Assembly (NCBI GenBank): GCA_025330725.1
Contig: JAIWND010000015.1
Coordinates: 62,001-126,000, forward strand
DNA: 64,000 nt
Reading direction: 5' to 3'
DNA from: Chlamydoabsidia padenii
Taxonomy: Eukaryota > Mucoromycota > Mucoromycetes > Mucorales > Cunninghamellaceae
This document shows positions 38,052-51,896 of the stretch, in pieces. The position numbers and the translations under genes were made by a program. The first letter of the stretch is position 1; every line of letters begins with the position of its first letter. Below the pieces are notes generated by a model. The model did no database searches. It saw only the letters and a list, made by a program, of their open reading frames with translations, and was not told the DNA's origin.

Positions 38052-39068
38052 GCCTTCCTCCTTCTAAACAGACGGAAGGAATCACGGGTAGCAAAAAGAA
38101 TGGTTCCATCTGAATTGGTCTCAAAAAGTAACATTATTCAAATCTTTTTGTTTTCTCATCACTGTTTCTCATTTGATCTACAAAGATCAACTAAAACAAA
38201 TCTTAAACATGTCAACATTTTTTTTCTTTTTCAGACCAAACTGCCGATCCAGGGGTAATCTCGGTCGGCGTTTTAATTTCGACCCTCCTCATTCATGCAT
38301 GAATATGATGAAAAGGTTATGCCAAATGGAAGAAAACAAATACACATAATGTATGTATGTATGAGTACATGCAATACTAAAGAAAAATGCGAGGATGGAG
38401 GAGTAGGAGAGAAAGAAAGCGAGAAGGCCCCTTGCCATTGAAAGGATCATGAAATGTATGATCCTCACGCACGTACACAAAAGGGCCACGACCCTACTTT
38501 ATATATAACTTTATCAAGTTTTCGGTAAAGTAAAATCTTCTCCTCATACTCCTTCCTTCTCCCCCACTCCTCCTATTATGTACATACTATATTTGGATAT
38601 ATATGAATAGGAACCGGAGTAAAAAATAAAAAAAAAAAATAAAAAAAAAAAGATGATCATTGTGTATATGGTTTCGCATAGCCGTTTTTGCCCTTCCCAC
38701 CCCCCCTTTTTTTTTTCTTTCTCTTCAATCATCATACGTATTACAAACATCAAATGAACTTCGGGTTTTCAGGGTATACTACAACATGTCGGGGTTGTTA
38801 ATTGGTCTTATTAACTGTCATTAGTGAATTGTATGAATAAAGATTATAAAAAGAAAGATGGAAAATAGATCCCGCTCCCTCTTTGTAACATCCATACGAA
38901 AAAAAGGGATTCTTTGTGCAGAAACCTAGGGAACCTCCGCATCTATCCATTACTTTCAAATAGACATTATTTTTTCTCCAACTTTTTTTTTTTTTTTCCT
39001 TTCTCTTTTCATCTTCATTCCTTCATCTTTTCATTTTTTTTTTATCTCGCTTCTACTTTTTTTTTTAA

Positions 39069-39226
39069 ATGGGTTGCTGCCAATCATCCGAAGTCCTCGA
39101 AGAAAAACATCGCAATGATGCCATCGAAAGTCAAATCAAACGAGATCGAGCCAATCTGAGGCGGGAAACAAAACTATTGCTTTTAGGTAACACGATCATC
39201 CGAAAAAGGGAAGTACCCCAACTCAT

Positions 39227-39257
<31 letters not shown>

Positions 39258-40285
39258 CGTAATAGGCGCTGGTGAAAGTGGGAAATCTACCACAGTGAAA
39301 CAAATCAAGCTACTCTATGATGGTGGTTATACCCCTGAGGAAAGAGAAAGCTTCAAAGAAGTTATCTTCTCCAACACAATCCAATCCATGAAGGTCACTT
39401 TGGAGGCCATGACCAAGTTAGGAATCGAGTTCTCCAACCCGCATAACAATTTCAATGCTCGCCTTTTAATGGATATTCCATCCCAATTGGAAAAACTCGA
39501 TCAAGATGTTGTCGATGCCATTGCTTGTTTATGGGAAGATAAAGGTGTTAAATCATGTATTTCCCGATCGAATGAATTCCAACTGAATGATTCAGCAAGA
39601 TAGTAAGTGATTCATGCAGCGGGATTTGAAAAATTCGAATTTTGCATGTTAACATTTTTTTTTTCTTTCTCCCTGTGATAGCTATTTTGATTCCATTACC
39701 CGAATCGGTGGTCAACAATATGTTCCAAGCGATCAGGATGTACTAAGATCTCGAGTCAAGACAATAGGTATCACAGAAACGACATTTGTGATTGACAATA
39801 TGACCTACCGAATGTTTGATGTGGGCGGTCAACGTTCTGAGCGCAAGAAATGGATCCATTGTTTTGAAAATGTCACTGCCATCATCTTTCTAGTGGCTAT
39901 CTCTGAATATGATCAAACCTTAGCTGAAGATTCCAAAGTCAATCGACTTCAGGAAGCCATGACCTTATTTGACTCGATCTGTAATTCCAAATGGTTCGTC
40001 AAAACGTCGATCATCCTGTTCCTGAACAAAATTGATCTTTTTTCCGAAAAGTTATCAAAAAGTCCGCTATCCAAATACTTTTCTGATTTTACTGGCGGGG
40101 ATAAGTATGAATTGGCATGCCAATTCCTTTTGCAACGCTTTGTGGCTCTCAACACACGGGCTACTACCAAACAGATCTATACTCATTTCACCTGTGCCAC
40201 CGATACCAAACAAATCAAGTTTGTCATGGCTGCTATTTCGGATACTGTTGCTCATAATGCTTTGACTGAAGTCGGGCTTCTATAA
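39069..40285 (+). CDS. GPA: Heterotrimeric G-protein alpha subunit
   Basis: Three exons (39069-39186, 39266-39602, 39682-40285) give 352 residues, normal for the family. The N terminus MGCCQSSE provides myristoylation and palmitoylation sites. GTPase motifs are complete: GAGESGKSTTVKQIK (P-loop), RVKTIGITET (switch I Arg and Mg-binding Thr), DVGGQRSERKKW (switch II with catalytic Gln), FLNKIDLF and TCATDT. The C terminus is EVGLL, without the Cys that pertussis toxin modifies. It couples a seven-helix receptor to effectors such as adenylyl cyclase; the phosphodiesterase 5 kb downstream works in the same pathway. Intron 39603-39681 contains an exact copy of the promoter motif. Confidence 0.96.
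39620..39630 (-). promoter_or_regulatory. Exact motif copy inside a G alpha intron
   Basis: CGGGATTTGAA on the plus strand, 18 nt into intron 39603-39681. It is the only exact copy inside a gene, in antisense orientation. Confidence 0.4.
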
Positions 40286-41059
40286 ACGTCGTTCATTCGA
40301 GGAAAACTGGGCTTTTTCTTTTTCAAACGCCGATTATTATTATTATTTTATTTTACTCCCTTTTACTCTCTCCTTCTTTTCCACTTTTACATCTATTACC
40401 TATCTATTCATAATTCTCCTATAGTGTTTATCACTGTGAGTAATTAGATCTTGAAGCTTATTCATGTATCAAGTTTCCCTTTCTCTTCTCTCATAACTCA
40501 TTATACATGTCTATCATATTATTATATTCTTCCCCCATCTTCTAATCTCATTATATTATCTTCTTAACTTGTTTGTACCTATCCATACTTCAATCAATAA
40601 ATAAAATAACACAACACTAATGAAAACTCTATTCTCATGGTTTACCTCCCATTGTTTCATTTCACCCTCTAGGGACCAAGTTGCATTGAGGAGATGAAAG
40701 TCGGAGTTTGAGGGCATTTTCATGCAAAAAAAAGAAAAGTCTAGTCGTCTCCTTCAAGATACTGAGTTTTCATTGATGATGGATTGATGCATCAGCGACG
40801 TCATGCTTTTAGAGTGTGGTTTGATTGTTGTAGACCTGGCAGCGGGGATCCTATGTTGTCACAAGGTAGCGTACTTTAGGTTGATGAGAGAAGGTGGCAC
40901 CGTGAGAGAATGAAAATGGTAAAGTGATTTGATTGGTCGAAATTATGCCTCAAGGGCATGAAAAAAATCGATTTTGATTTTCCGCTTTTCCTCTCTCTCT
41001 CTCTCTCTCTTTTTTTTTTTTTTTTTTTCTTCTCTTCTCTCTGTTTTATTTTTTAAACA
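40286..41059. other. Intergenic spacer, no supported gene
   Basis: Long pyrimidine-rich G alpha 3' UTR with AATAAATAAAATAAC near 40597. The 5' leader of the next gene has a CT repeat then a T-run at about 40991-41028. Motif-like sequence is weak here (GTCGGAGTTTGAGG near 40700). Confidence 0.45.
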
Positions 41060-41818
41060 ATGCATATCCATGATGTTGCCCATAGGAATATCCAACAAGC
41101 GATACAAATGATCTCTCATCTACCTGATGATGTATATACAAGAACCTCAATAGTAATGCCTTGCAGCACGATTGGGAAACATGTACGGTAAAGAACTTTT
41201 TTGTTTCACTAAACAATCCATATAGAAACTAATGTTCTCTTTTGTGTATACTACTTGTGTTGATGGGTGCGGGTTTATTTAGGCATTCTTATGATCACTT
41301 TATCCAGTTGGTCAAACAAGCTAGAAATCAAGATTGGACTATTGACTTTGATGCCAGGGTTAGACACGTAAGTATGGATTTGGGCGGGGAAATAGTATAC
41401 TAAAGAGATTTTTTGTTTTGTACAACCATAGACACCGATGGAAGTGGACAGAATGCAAGCCATTCAGCAATTAAAACAACTTGAACGAACATTATATGAT
41501 GTACGTGATATACCTCTGGAATACCCTGTTACACTCTCAGCATCCATCGATCCAAATGACCCTACTCATTATCCATTTGCATCTTCTTTTGGAAGGGAAC
41601 TATGGTACTGTGTAATCCATGCGGTAAGAAATCAATCATGATAAATATGGATGTCTTTGTGGTTTTAACCATTGTCTCTTTCTTTTATGTAGATCCATCA
41701 CTTTGCTTCGATCAAGGCTATTTGTATTGAAGTGGGTCACGAGTTACCAGACGACTTTGGGGTGGCACCTTCCACTATATTGGACAGAAAATATAGAAAA
41801 CATCATACTCATCCGTAG
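41060..41818 (+). CDS. DinB-fold (four-helix) protein
   Basis: Four exons (41060-41187, 41283-41367, 41432-41623, 41693-41818) give 176 residues. The sequence follows the eukaryote/bacterial DinB-like superfamily: STIGKHVRHSYDHF, IDFDARVRHTPMEVDR, FGRELWYCVIHAIHHFASIK and FGVAPST. Histidines in HSYDHF and CVIHAIHHF stand where the metal triad of DinB/YfiT proteins sits. Bacterial relatives are metal-dependent thiol transferases or hydrolases; the fungal function is unknown. No targeting signal is evident. Very short introns and strong frame agreement support the model. Confidence 0.78.
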
Positions 41819-42059
41819 TTTATTATCTACATATTTAGCAATAGTTATTGACCTTTTATGTATCTTTTACTTGTTGTTTTAATAAAGAGCTTGTAACCCA
41901 GCCTTCGTCTCTTCTTGTTAGTCCCATCAATACCATAAATGTCCATTATGTTATTATAATCAAATGACCCCACATTTTATTTAATTAACAATAATGATCA
42001 TCAACAATAACAAATTCTATACAATCTATCATTTTTATACTATACTATAATATAAACTT

Positions 42060-44195
42060 TTAATATAAACCAGCGCCCAGTTGTTCCATATCTTGTTCAG
42101 AGTAGCCCAAAAGAGAGAGTACATACTTTAAGCTTCTTTGGTTGATTCTTGCCCTAGCTTGTTCTTGTACCCGAGGCTTAGCGTTGAAGGCAATACCCAG
42201 GCCAGCCTTGTTCAACATCCACAAGTCATTGGCACCATCACCCACAGCAATCACCTGGTTCAAGGTTACACCTTCACTTTGTGCAATGACATCCAGTAAT
42301 TCGGCTTTACGAATTCCATCCACAATAGGTCCAGTAGTTTCCCCAGTCAGAGTCAATCCATCAGTAGATACTTTAAGCTATATCCCCCCCCACGAATTCC
42401 ACAAAATAAAAAAAAGAGAGTATATTAATATCATGTACATTATTTCATTATCATTATCATCATCTTACCTGATTAGCAAAGGCATAATCCAATCCCAGTT
42501 CAGCCTTGACATATAAGGCCAAAGGCATGAATCCACCACTAATCACAGCCAATTTAAAACCAAGTTTCTTGAGTGCATAACAGAGGAAGCGCGCACCTTC
42601 GGTAAAGGTCAGGATTTTCTTGACATCTTCAATCACGCTGACACTTGTTCCATTCAAAAGGGCTACACGGCGACGTAAAGATTCCTTGAAATCGATTTCA
42701 CCATTCATTGCTGCTTCCGTAATAGCCTAAAATAAAAAGAATCAGTCCTGTTCTCTCTCTTTTTTTTTTTTTTTTTTTTTTTTTTTCGTCAACTTACAGC
42801 GACTTGATCCACCACACCAGCATATCGAGCAATTTCATCAATGACTTCTTGTTGAATCAAAGTAGAGTCCATATCAAACACCACCAAACGCTTGTTCTTT
42901 CTAAAGACATCATCAGGTTGTAAAGCCACATCAGACCCAAAGCTTGCCGCCAAATCGATCAGTTCCTTGCGCAAATCGTCCATGTCCACTGTGTTTGGTA
43001 CACTGAGTCGAAGATCGGCACATGATAAAGTATGTCGTTTGTCCAATCGAGATAGCTTTTCAATCGAGATGTGATGCTTGAGCAATAGTTGTGTGCATTG
43101 ACTCAAGAAACTGGCCTGTAATCCATTTTGGTTCAATATACTGGCGGCATACTTGATTCGATCAGAGTAAGGAGCTTCTTCCAATGATGCTGGCAAGTAG
43201 ATTTGATCTTCATCGTCAGATTGAGTAGGAGTAGCCGTGGTTGTCTTGCTCTTCTTGTCACCACGAATAGAAGGTTCAGTTGCTTGGGTATCAGGCACAT
43301 CAAAAGTTAAAGTCGCATCCCATTGTTGAGCAGCTTCCGCCAAATCACGGAACACCCCGACGTTATCCGATTGCAGAGTGATCAGCACACCAAAGGTAAC
43401 GTTGTGATAAAGTCTTGATAACATAAAGTCTTCAATCGCACAAGGATGACGAGCCAAGCATTCCAGCACAGCACCGACAATATCTGTACCATGAGGACCA
43501 GAGAGAGACACCAATACCTTTTGATTAGGACCAACAAATGTAGGAGGAAGTGCCGCATTAGGTGTAAACTTGTATTGAGACCGACTACGAATCATGGGTG
43601 GTGAGCCTGAGGAGTGCATCAACATTGTAGTGGCCAGTCCTTCATGTTGTTGTTGTTCACCGCCCGTACTGTGAAGTTGTTGTTGTAATTTGTTCATGAC
43701 CGTCTGCTTCAATAGAGTCAAATCTTCGGCTTTTACCAAAGGAAGTTGAGCGACCCGATGCAAGTAAGGTTCCGATAATGCCAGTCCTGAATGCCGATCG
43801 TTCTTTTTGAGAATCTTGGTGATACCTGTATAGTTGAGAAACACGAATCGTTCGAGGGTGAGGATTTTTTGTAGTAGGTCGGTAGGTGTATAGTTGTCAG
43901 TGTTGGTTTCGGCGACAATACGGGCTGACTCTTGTTGGAAAAAGTCACTGACCTTGGCTACCTGAGTATCTAGTTGTTTGATGAATTGAACTTCGCTGAT
44001 TTGGAGTTGACCGAGTCGTTGAGATACCACTTCAGAGAAGGATTGTTGCTGTTCTTGAGAAGGATCGAGTTTGATGGAACTAGCATATACAGTGTCCTTC
44101 AATAGTTGTTTCAAGCCGGTATAGTCGATACAGTTTGAAGAATACTCTTCAGGAAGATGAGATTTACGATCCTCCAAGTATTTTCCAAACTTCAT
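42060..44195 (-). CDS. SPX-ACT-phosphoserine phosphatase fusion (SPX-SerB)
   Basis: Three exons (44195-42798, 42726-42469, 42377-42060) give 657 residues. Residues 1-155 form an SPX domain: start MKFGKYLEDRK, helix with Y25, K29 and K33 (DYTGLKQLLK), and NYTGITKILKKNDR with K127, K130, K131 and R134. That is the Tyr/Lys pattern which binds inositol pyrophosphates in Vtc and PHR-partner SPX domains. An ACT-like region (about 225-300, VLVSLSGPHGTDIVGAVLEC) and a second regulatory segment follow. The SerB HAD phosphatase core is complete: VVFDMDSTLI (D441 nucleophile, D443), VISGGF (S529), and VGDGANDLWML (D599, D603). It should hydrolyse L-3-phosphoserine in the last step of serine synthesis. 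The SPX lies in the same long exon as the catalytic start, so the fusion is not a mis-splice. Confidence 0.92.
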
Positions 44196-45259
44196 AATTG
44201 TTCAAGTTAAATAGAAGAAGAGGGTTGAAATCTCAGAAAAAATTGATTTTGTTATCAAATTCAAATCCCGGCGTGAGTCATTTTTCCCTTGCTGGGAGGC
44301 CGCATATCACACTCACTCTGCTTTTACAAGAGCAAGAAAGAAAAATGAGATTCCGCAAGTACTCGACTCGCCCATCATAGGTGTCACTTTCAACCAACAA
44401 GTCGGAGGCGGATCAGCATGTGAGACTCCTTTGGTGGACTCAAGGGTGTGATTTTATTACCAGTTAATACCAGTTATCAGCATGTTATAAGAATACCTCA
44501 TACTTTTTCTGGAAAGGTATAGTCAAGATCAGAACCGGAAGTTCAAAAAGACAGTAACATCGTTCAGTAAGTACAGTATGAATCCTTCGCCTTTTTTTGC
44601 CATCACAGTCAAAAAATGGTTGGTGATAGTCGGGGTTTGAACGGAGTTTCGAATCGGTTCTCCTTCATTCAAAAAGAATCAAATTCATTCTCCTTTCTCT
44701 TTTTCCTTTTCTTTCTTCTTGCCTCTCATTCTTACTTTTATATATATATATATATATATATCAGGTTTGGTTTAATCCTCTACTATATTTATACCTTTCT
44801 TCATTCTTCTTCTTCTTCATCATCATCTTTTTCTTCCTTATCCCTTGACCTTTATAGGATACCTCTTGTTACTTTTTAATACACGCATAAACACAAAACA
44901 AGTATCCTATTCCAACATTCTTTTGTGACACAAATACATATATATCATATCTTATTTTGTTCACCTTTGTTTTTTAAAACAAGTGGTGGTAAATATCTCC
45001 CCCACACCTCTCCTTCCCTCCCTTTCCTTTATATATTTATATATATTCGTTACTCCCATTTTTATTGTTTTGAAACGGTTAACCCGATTTTATGCGTTGG
45101 GGAAAACCATACTCGAACTAAATTCAACAAGAATACGAAAACGACGTCAAACACCAGTCTAATACTCTTTAGTTTGCAGCATCTCGGAATAAAAAACCAA
45201 CTAGTCAACATCATCTATCAACTGAATCATCATCACGAAAATATCACCTCTTTAACAAC
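44196..45259. promoter_or_regulatory. Divergent spacer between SPX-SerB and the phosphodiesterase
   Basis: It contains an exact motif at 44260-44270 (about 65 bp upstream of SPX-SerB, plus orientation) and TCGGGGTTTGAAC at about 44630-44642. TA repeats lie at about 44739-44761. A long pyrimidine-rich 5' leader of the phosphodiesterase gene follows. No gene seen. Confidence 0.5.
44260..44270 (+). promoter_or_regulatory. Exact promoter-motif copy between SPX-SerB and the phosphodiesterase
   Basis: TTCAAATCCCG followed by GCGTGAG, plus orientation, 65 bp upstream of the minus-strand SPX-SerB start. Confidence 0.45.
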
Positions 45260-48219
45260 ATGGAACCTTCACACTGCACCGTGGTGATCTTACAACGACT
45301 ATCACCTCAACCCTTCACAATTGATGATAACAACGATCAACCATCATCACCTCAACCACCACCCTATGTTTCAACTTTGGAATCTGTCTTTGCTCAAGGT
45401 AAGAAAGAACGTGTCAAAAACAAAAGACAACAAAGAAATAGAGATGTGTGTGTGTGTAAAAGTGGGGTATTTGGGTATAAAAAAAGTGGGAGTGGGAAAG
45501 GGGAACAAGGATAAAGTCGATATGGGTAACCTAAAGGCTATAGCGTTGTGGAACCTAAAAAGACACACACTCTCACTCTTACTCTCCTTCTTTTTTTTTT
45601 TCCCTTTGATTGTTATTGTGACTAATCCAATTCTGTTCTTTTTCATTTATAGTATCAGTCACAGCTCATCAAACCGAAGCTTTTACATGGATCAAGGAAC
45701 AACCATCAACGTTGCTAATATTAGATTTGGGCGATCAAGAAGATGATTCCCTTGGTTGTTATGCTAATATCACATGGGTTACTGATGTTGCCCAGCGTGC
45801 CGAGGACGATAATGTACCTGTGATAGGTAAAATATAATAACGAACTCATCATAACCAATGTATCATTCATCTTTTTTTTTTTCCCTTTTATCACATAGTA
45901 TGCTCGTCCAATGAAAATCCATCTTTTATGCTTGATTGTATCCATGCAGGTGCTGCTGACTATATTCTGAAACCAATGCGCTTGGATGTCGTCAAAACAC
46001 TATTCTTAGTAAGTTGATGCTAAAAAAAAAGGGGGGGGGGAATCATAAAACGGAAACAAAAGGGGGGGGAAAACTAATGTGTATACATCCGTTTATCTTC
46101 TGAAAGGCGTTACACCGACGACGATCTCACTCTAAAATGCACGATGATCATGGATCTTCTCCAACTCTCTCTAGTGACATTGCCATCTCTCCTGCAGCAA
46201 CCACAACCACGACAGTAACAACTGCTCCTATTACACCAACTCAATTCCAATCTTTGGATCATCATCATTTACGCGATGATTCTAGCTTACAACGCAGAGT
46301 TAATGACATGATTGAAAAGGACACTTTGTAAGTTGTTATAGGCATATCATGAATTGAAACGTTATACTAATGGCCAATTGATCATATCGATATAGGTTGA
46401 CCAAAGTCGTATTGGATATTTATGCTCCTGTGATACCTGTAGGAGATGATACGTTATTATCAAGGTAAGAAATAGACCAGTAATAAAGAACAGTATAGGC
46501 TAATATAGATTTGGTGTATTACTTTGTAGTGACGATGCGAAACGATTACAAGAAAAGATCGATAACTGGAGCTTCTCACCATTTGATTTGACTCATCAAG
46601 AACTGATACATTGTGTGGTACTAATCTTCAAACCTGTACTCGCTTGCCCTGAATTAGACCATTTGGTGATAACTCAAGGTAAAAGAAAAAAAGGTTTGTC
46701 ACTGTTACTCAAGAAAACAAATTCTCGGTGGTTTTGCATGTAGAACAACTGTACGACTTTATTAGCGACCTCTCAAGCACCTATCACAACGGCAATCCAT
46801 ATCACAACTTTGCTCATGCGGTGGATGTTTTGCAATGTTCCTATTATATATTACGGCAATTGGGTGTCATTCCGTTTGACAGCCGAACACCACATTCTTT
46901 GCATGATACCAAGCCTCAAGATCTATTACGTCCTATTGATATACTGGCTCTCTTTATCGCTGCCATTGGTCATGATGCTGCTCACCCTGGGGTCAACAAT
47001 TTATTTTTGGTAATAAAAAATAAAAAAAGAGGTGCTCTAGTCACTCTAGTGTGTTTAACAAACTTTTTTCTGGATGTCTTCTCATATAGATCAACTCCGC
47101 GACTCCGTTGGCCTTGTTGTACAATGATCGATCTGTCCTTGAAAGCTTCCACTCAATGACTTTGTTTCAAATGATGAAAAAGCATGGCTTGGATCACATC
47201 TCTGGCGGATCCGAAACTTCAAACTACCAAGGCAAGTCCATATTTTACGAAAAGATTGAATCAATGGTTGTACTGTCATCAATATACTAACACGGGCGTT
47301 GTTTACTTGTAGCATTCCGGAAAACGGTGGTGACCAGCATTTTAGCGACGGATATGTCTTTACACAACGAATACGTTACCAAAATCAAGGAACAAGCCAT
47401 ACGATTACAGGACAAATCAATAACGACAAAGGTGGATGAAGAACAAGAACGATTACTAATATGCAGTGCTATCATAAAATGTGCGGATATCAGCAACGTG
47501 GTAATGTTGACATTATCAATAATGTTATATAAAATCATTCTAATCAGTAGTTCTCTGGATTTTTTAGGCGCGTCCCTTCTTATCATCTTCAAGGTGGGCA
47601 GAACTATTGGTGGAGGAATTCGCATGTCAAGGTGATCTGGAAAAAGAACTGGGCATGCCTGTGTCTCCGCTTAATGACCGACAAAAACTAATCTTGGAAG
47701 ATTCACAGATCGGATTTATTCGGTTTGTCGCCATGGGTTTGTTCCAGCATGTACGCCAAGTGATGCAAGGTAAATAATGTAATGCGACTATATGGACAAA
47801 GGAAACTCATCACCTTTTCCTTTTATCATTTAGAAATGTCCTTTGCTGTGGATCAATTGGAAAGCAATCTACAACGTTGGGAATCACACAAACTTACCAC
47901 ACATGATTCAGGGGTATCGACCTTGAATGACAAGGACAATCAGATCTCAGAACAACCATTCCCGACAACCCACGACGATCCACCTCTATCACCTTACAAC
48001 GTACAACCTGCCGACATACACTCTCGACTATCCATGGAAAGCAACCCAACTAATGAACGAACAGCCATACCGGCGATGGCAATGAAACATTATTCGATAG
48101 CTGGGAAAATAAATGAATCGGATGATCTGTCGACCTTATCACACTTCCACTCCACCACTGGCAATCAACCACCTGGATGGCTCGATGGTCCTGTTTATTG
48201 TCAATGTACTATACAATGA
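45260..48219 (+). CDS. Receiver-domain cyclic nucleotide phosphodiesterase (RegA/PDE8-like)
   Basis: Eleven exons (45260-45398, 45653-45826, 45899-46008, 46107-46327, 46396-46464, 46530-46678, 46744-47009, 47090-47231, 47313-47500, 47568-47769, 47834-48219) give 681 residues. Residues 1-140 look like a response-regulator receiver: LLILDLGDQ with D71, VCSSNE with the Ser of the switch position, and GAADYILKPM with K128. The acidic pair after strand 1 is missing. The C-terminal catalytic domain has the metal motifs YHNFAHAVDV (H308, H312), GHDAAHPGVNN (H364, D365) and FRKTVVTSILATDMSLH. It should hydrolyse cAMP or cGMP. The domain order resembles Dictyostelium RegA and human PDE8. Intron 47232-47312 has a GC donor. 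Confidence 0.88.
47232..47312 (+). other. Predicted GC-AG intron in the phosphodiesterase gene
   Basis: CCAAG|GCAAGT donor, TTACTTGTAG acceptor, 81 nt. It joins NYQG to FRKTVVTSILATDMS in frame. No suitable GT donor lies nearby. Confidence 0.7.
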
Positions 48220-49617
48220 TAAATCACCTTTTCCCCTCCCCTTTTTATAATCTTATACACCCTTTTATATATCTAGTCTTACCTATATTCAACCTAGGCA
48301 TTTGTACACTACTTTCTCCTCTCCCTCATCATCTTATATTTATCTGTATCGCACAATTCCCCTCCCCCCTTTATCATCAATCTCTCACTCTAGTATATAG
48401 ATTCGTCTTCTTCCCTTTTATCTCCAATAGATTGTATACTTTAGACCCTCTCCTTCAGACTATTCTACGATTTACTTTTTAAAATAATAAAAACTTGATA
48501 TGTTATGATATGCATACTTTTTACCCATAGTCTTCTCGTTTTTTAGTGATACAGGTGTTCAAAATGGCGACATTCGAAAAAAGTTCGTGGTTCCTTTTTG
48601 GACGGTGGGCCCCCTTAATTTTACTGGGTCATCATTGTGGGGTATAAAATTCCTTTTTGGGATGGATGCTCAGGTCGTTATGATGTATGATAGCAACCTG
48701 TCTTCCGACTACAGACAAAGTTGCACTGTGTCCACCATGTTAGTGATGCCATTCAAAAGAACAAAGGGATTCAAGTGGGTCGGTATTTTAAACCCCGCTC
48801 AAGTCGACATCCCTTTTTTTTTTCAGTGGTGGCCATTTTCTCCCTCTCATTTTAAATCTTTTTTGCTTGATGCACTCTTTACTGCTAACACAACCACTTC
48901 CATCATGACGCCTCACTAACACCGTCTACGTTGTACTCACATGATGGCCGTCAACATCCTACACTCAGTAGTCTCAAGTAATTCTTGAACTACAGCCAAT
49001 TAAAGGCGGATTCTATGTACTCCAACACTTCGCCAATCAGGAACAACTGACACTTGGATCAAACTAACTTTGTAAAAGTCTGTAAACAGTTAACAGAACA
49101 AGCGATGAAACGTCTTTGGGAAATGGATTATCGTTGACGGATGCTGAACACACTACTCTATACTGAAACTGGATATGGAATCCTGTGGGCTGTTGGATTC
49201 TAACAGGATGGGTATACTTGGGCGCTAGTAATACATGGGCTCAGTGACGATTGGGATGAAACTTGGTGGACCTTTGACAAGCAACAAATAATAACTAGGA
49301 TGGATTTCTATTGTGGGCCAAAGAACAACTAGTATAATAGATAACCCCCTCCCTCCACCTCCCCCACTCTTTTTATTCCTTTTACGTCTATAACATAATG
49401 CGTCTTACAAACTCAATACTATATAGTTCATGATCCCCTTCCCCACATAATTCTTTACAATAAAAAACTGACATTCCTGCATGCTGGATAAATTTGGGAA
49501 GTGGCTTTTTTTTTTTTCCCCTTCTACTAGCCCTAGGAGGACCGGGGTTGAAAAAAATGACTTTTAATTTCGTTTTTGTTCTTTTTTCCCCCCTTTCTCT
49601 TTCTCTTATAGAACACG
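48220..49617. other. Intergenic spacer with motif variants; probable ATP2 leader intron
   Basis: It contains a phosphodiesterase 3' UTR, TTTTAAACCCCGC at 48786-48798 and CCGGGGTTGAAAAA at about 49542-49555. The TTCTCTTATAG acceptor only 6 nt before the ATP2 ATG suggests a spliced 5' leader. A 110-codon plus ORF (48587-48919) spans the motif and has no recognisable features; it is probably not coding. Confidence 0.5.
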
Positions 49618-51445
<1,828 letters not shown>

Positions 51446-51670
51446 ATTATCGGTTATAATGTTACTAGTATACTTTATTTGTACGTAGTTGGTGATTGAT
51501 TCTATTTATCTTCTTTTTATTATTTTATCTCTTTTTTTTTATACTCTCCACTATAGATCAAATAAAAAACTCTTCTCTTTATTATAACTATGTCTTTGGG
51601 TGTGGTTTATAATGGTATGTAGGAGGGATTTTGCAACGGCGTTGTACCAGGGGAGAATCATAAAAAACAT

Positions 51671-51681
51671 TTCAAATCCCG
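51671..51681 (+). promoter_or_regulatory. Exact motif copy between convergent genes (first)
   Basis: ATTTCAAATCCCGC context, plus orientation, with no recognised gene downstream on that strand. Confidence 0.4.
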
Positions 51682-51885
51682 CACAGCCCCAGGTTTGAAA
51701 TGGTGAAGTCATTAGTCACTCAATTGTCAACCGGTACTAATGATTAAAGTGGCTAAGGCTGGTCTATTTGCTATTACCTATGAATTATGTTTAGAAAGCC
51801 AAGTGCCAAACCTCTTGGTCAAAGTGAAGGCGAAGATACATGTGGTTTGATAATGGAGCTCTCAGCACCTAGAGAAAAAACACAA

Positions 51886-51896
51886 TTCAAATCCCG
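51886..51896 (+). promoter_or_regulatory. Exact motif copy between convergent genes (second)
   Basis: ATTCAAATCCCGCCC context, plus orientation, 215 bp after the first copy, again without a recognised gene. Confidence 0.4.

Larger units (their letters stand above)
37072..39068. other. Long divergent promoter spacer, no supported gene
   Basis: Nearly 2 kb between the divergent STK32-like kinase and G alpha. The minus-strand kinase has an exact motif copy at 37351-37361. Other items: a TC repeat (38011-38047), CGGCGTTTTAATTTCG near 38266, a palindromic ATTCATGCATGAAT near 38291-38304, and T-rich leader sequence before the G alpha ATG. ORFs here are low-complexity. Confidence 0.5.

Noticed and set aside
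48587..48919. 110-codon plus-strand ORF
   Set aside because: It overlaps a promoter-motif variant, has no family features, and no polyadenylation context fits.
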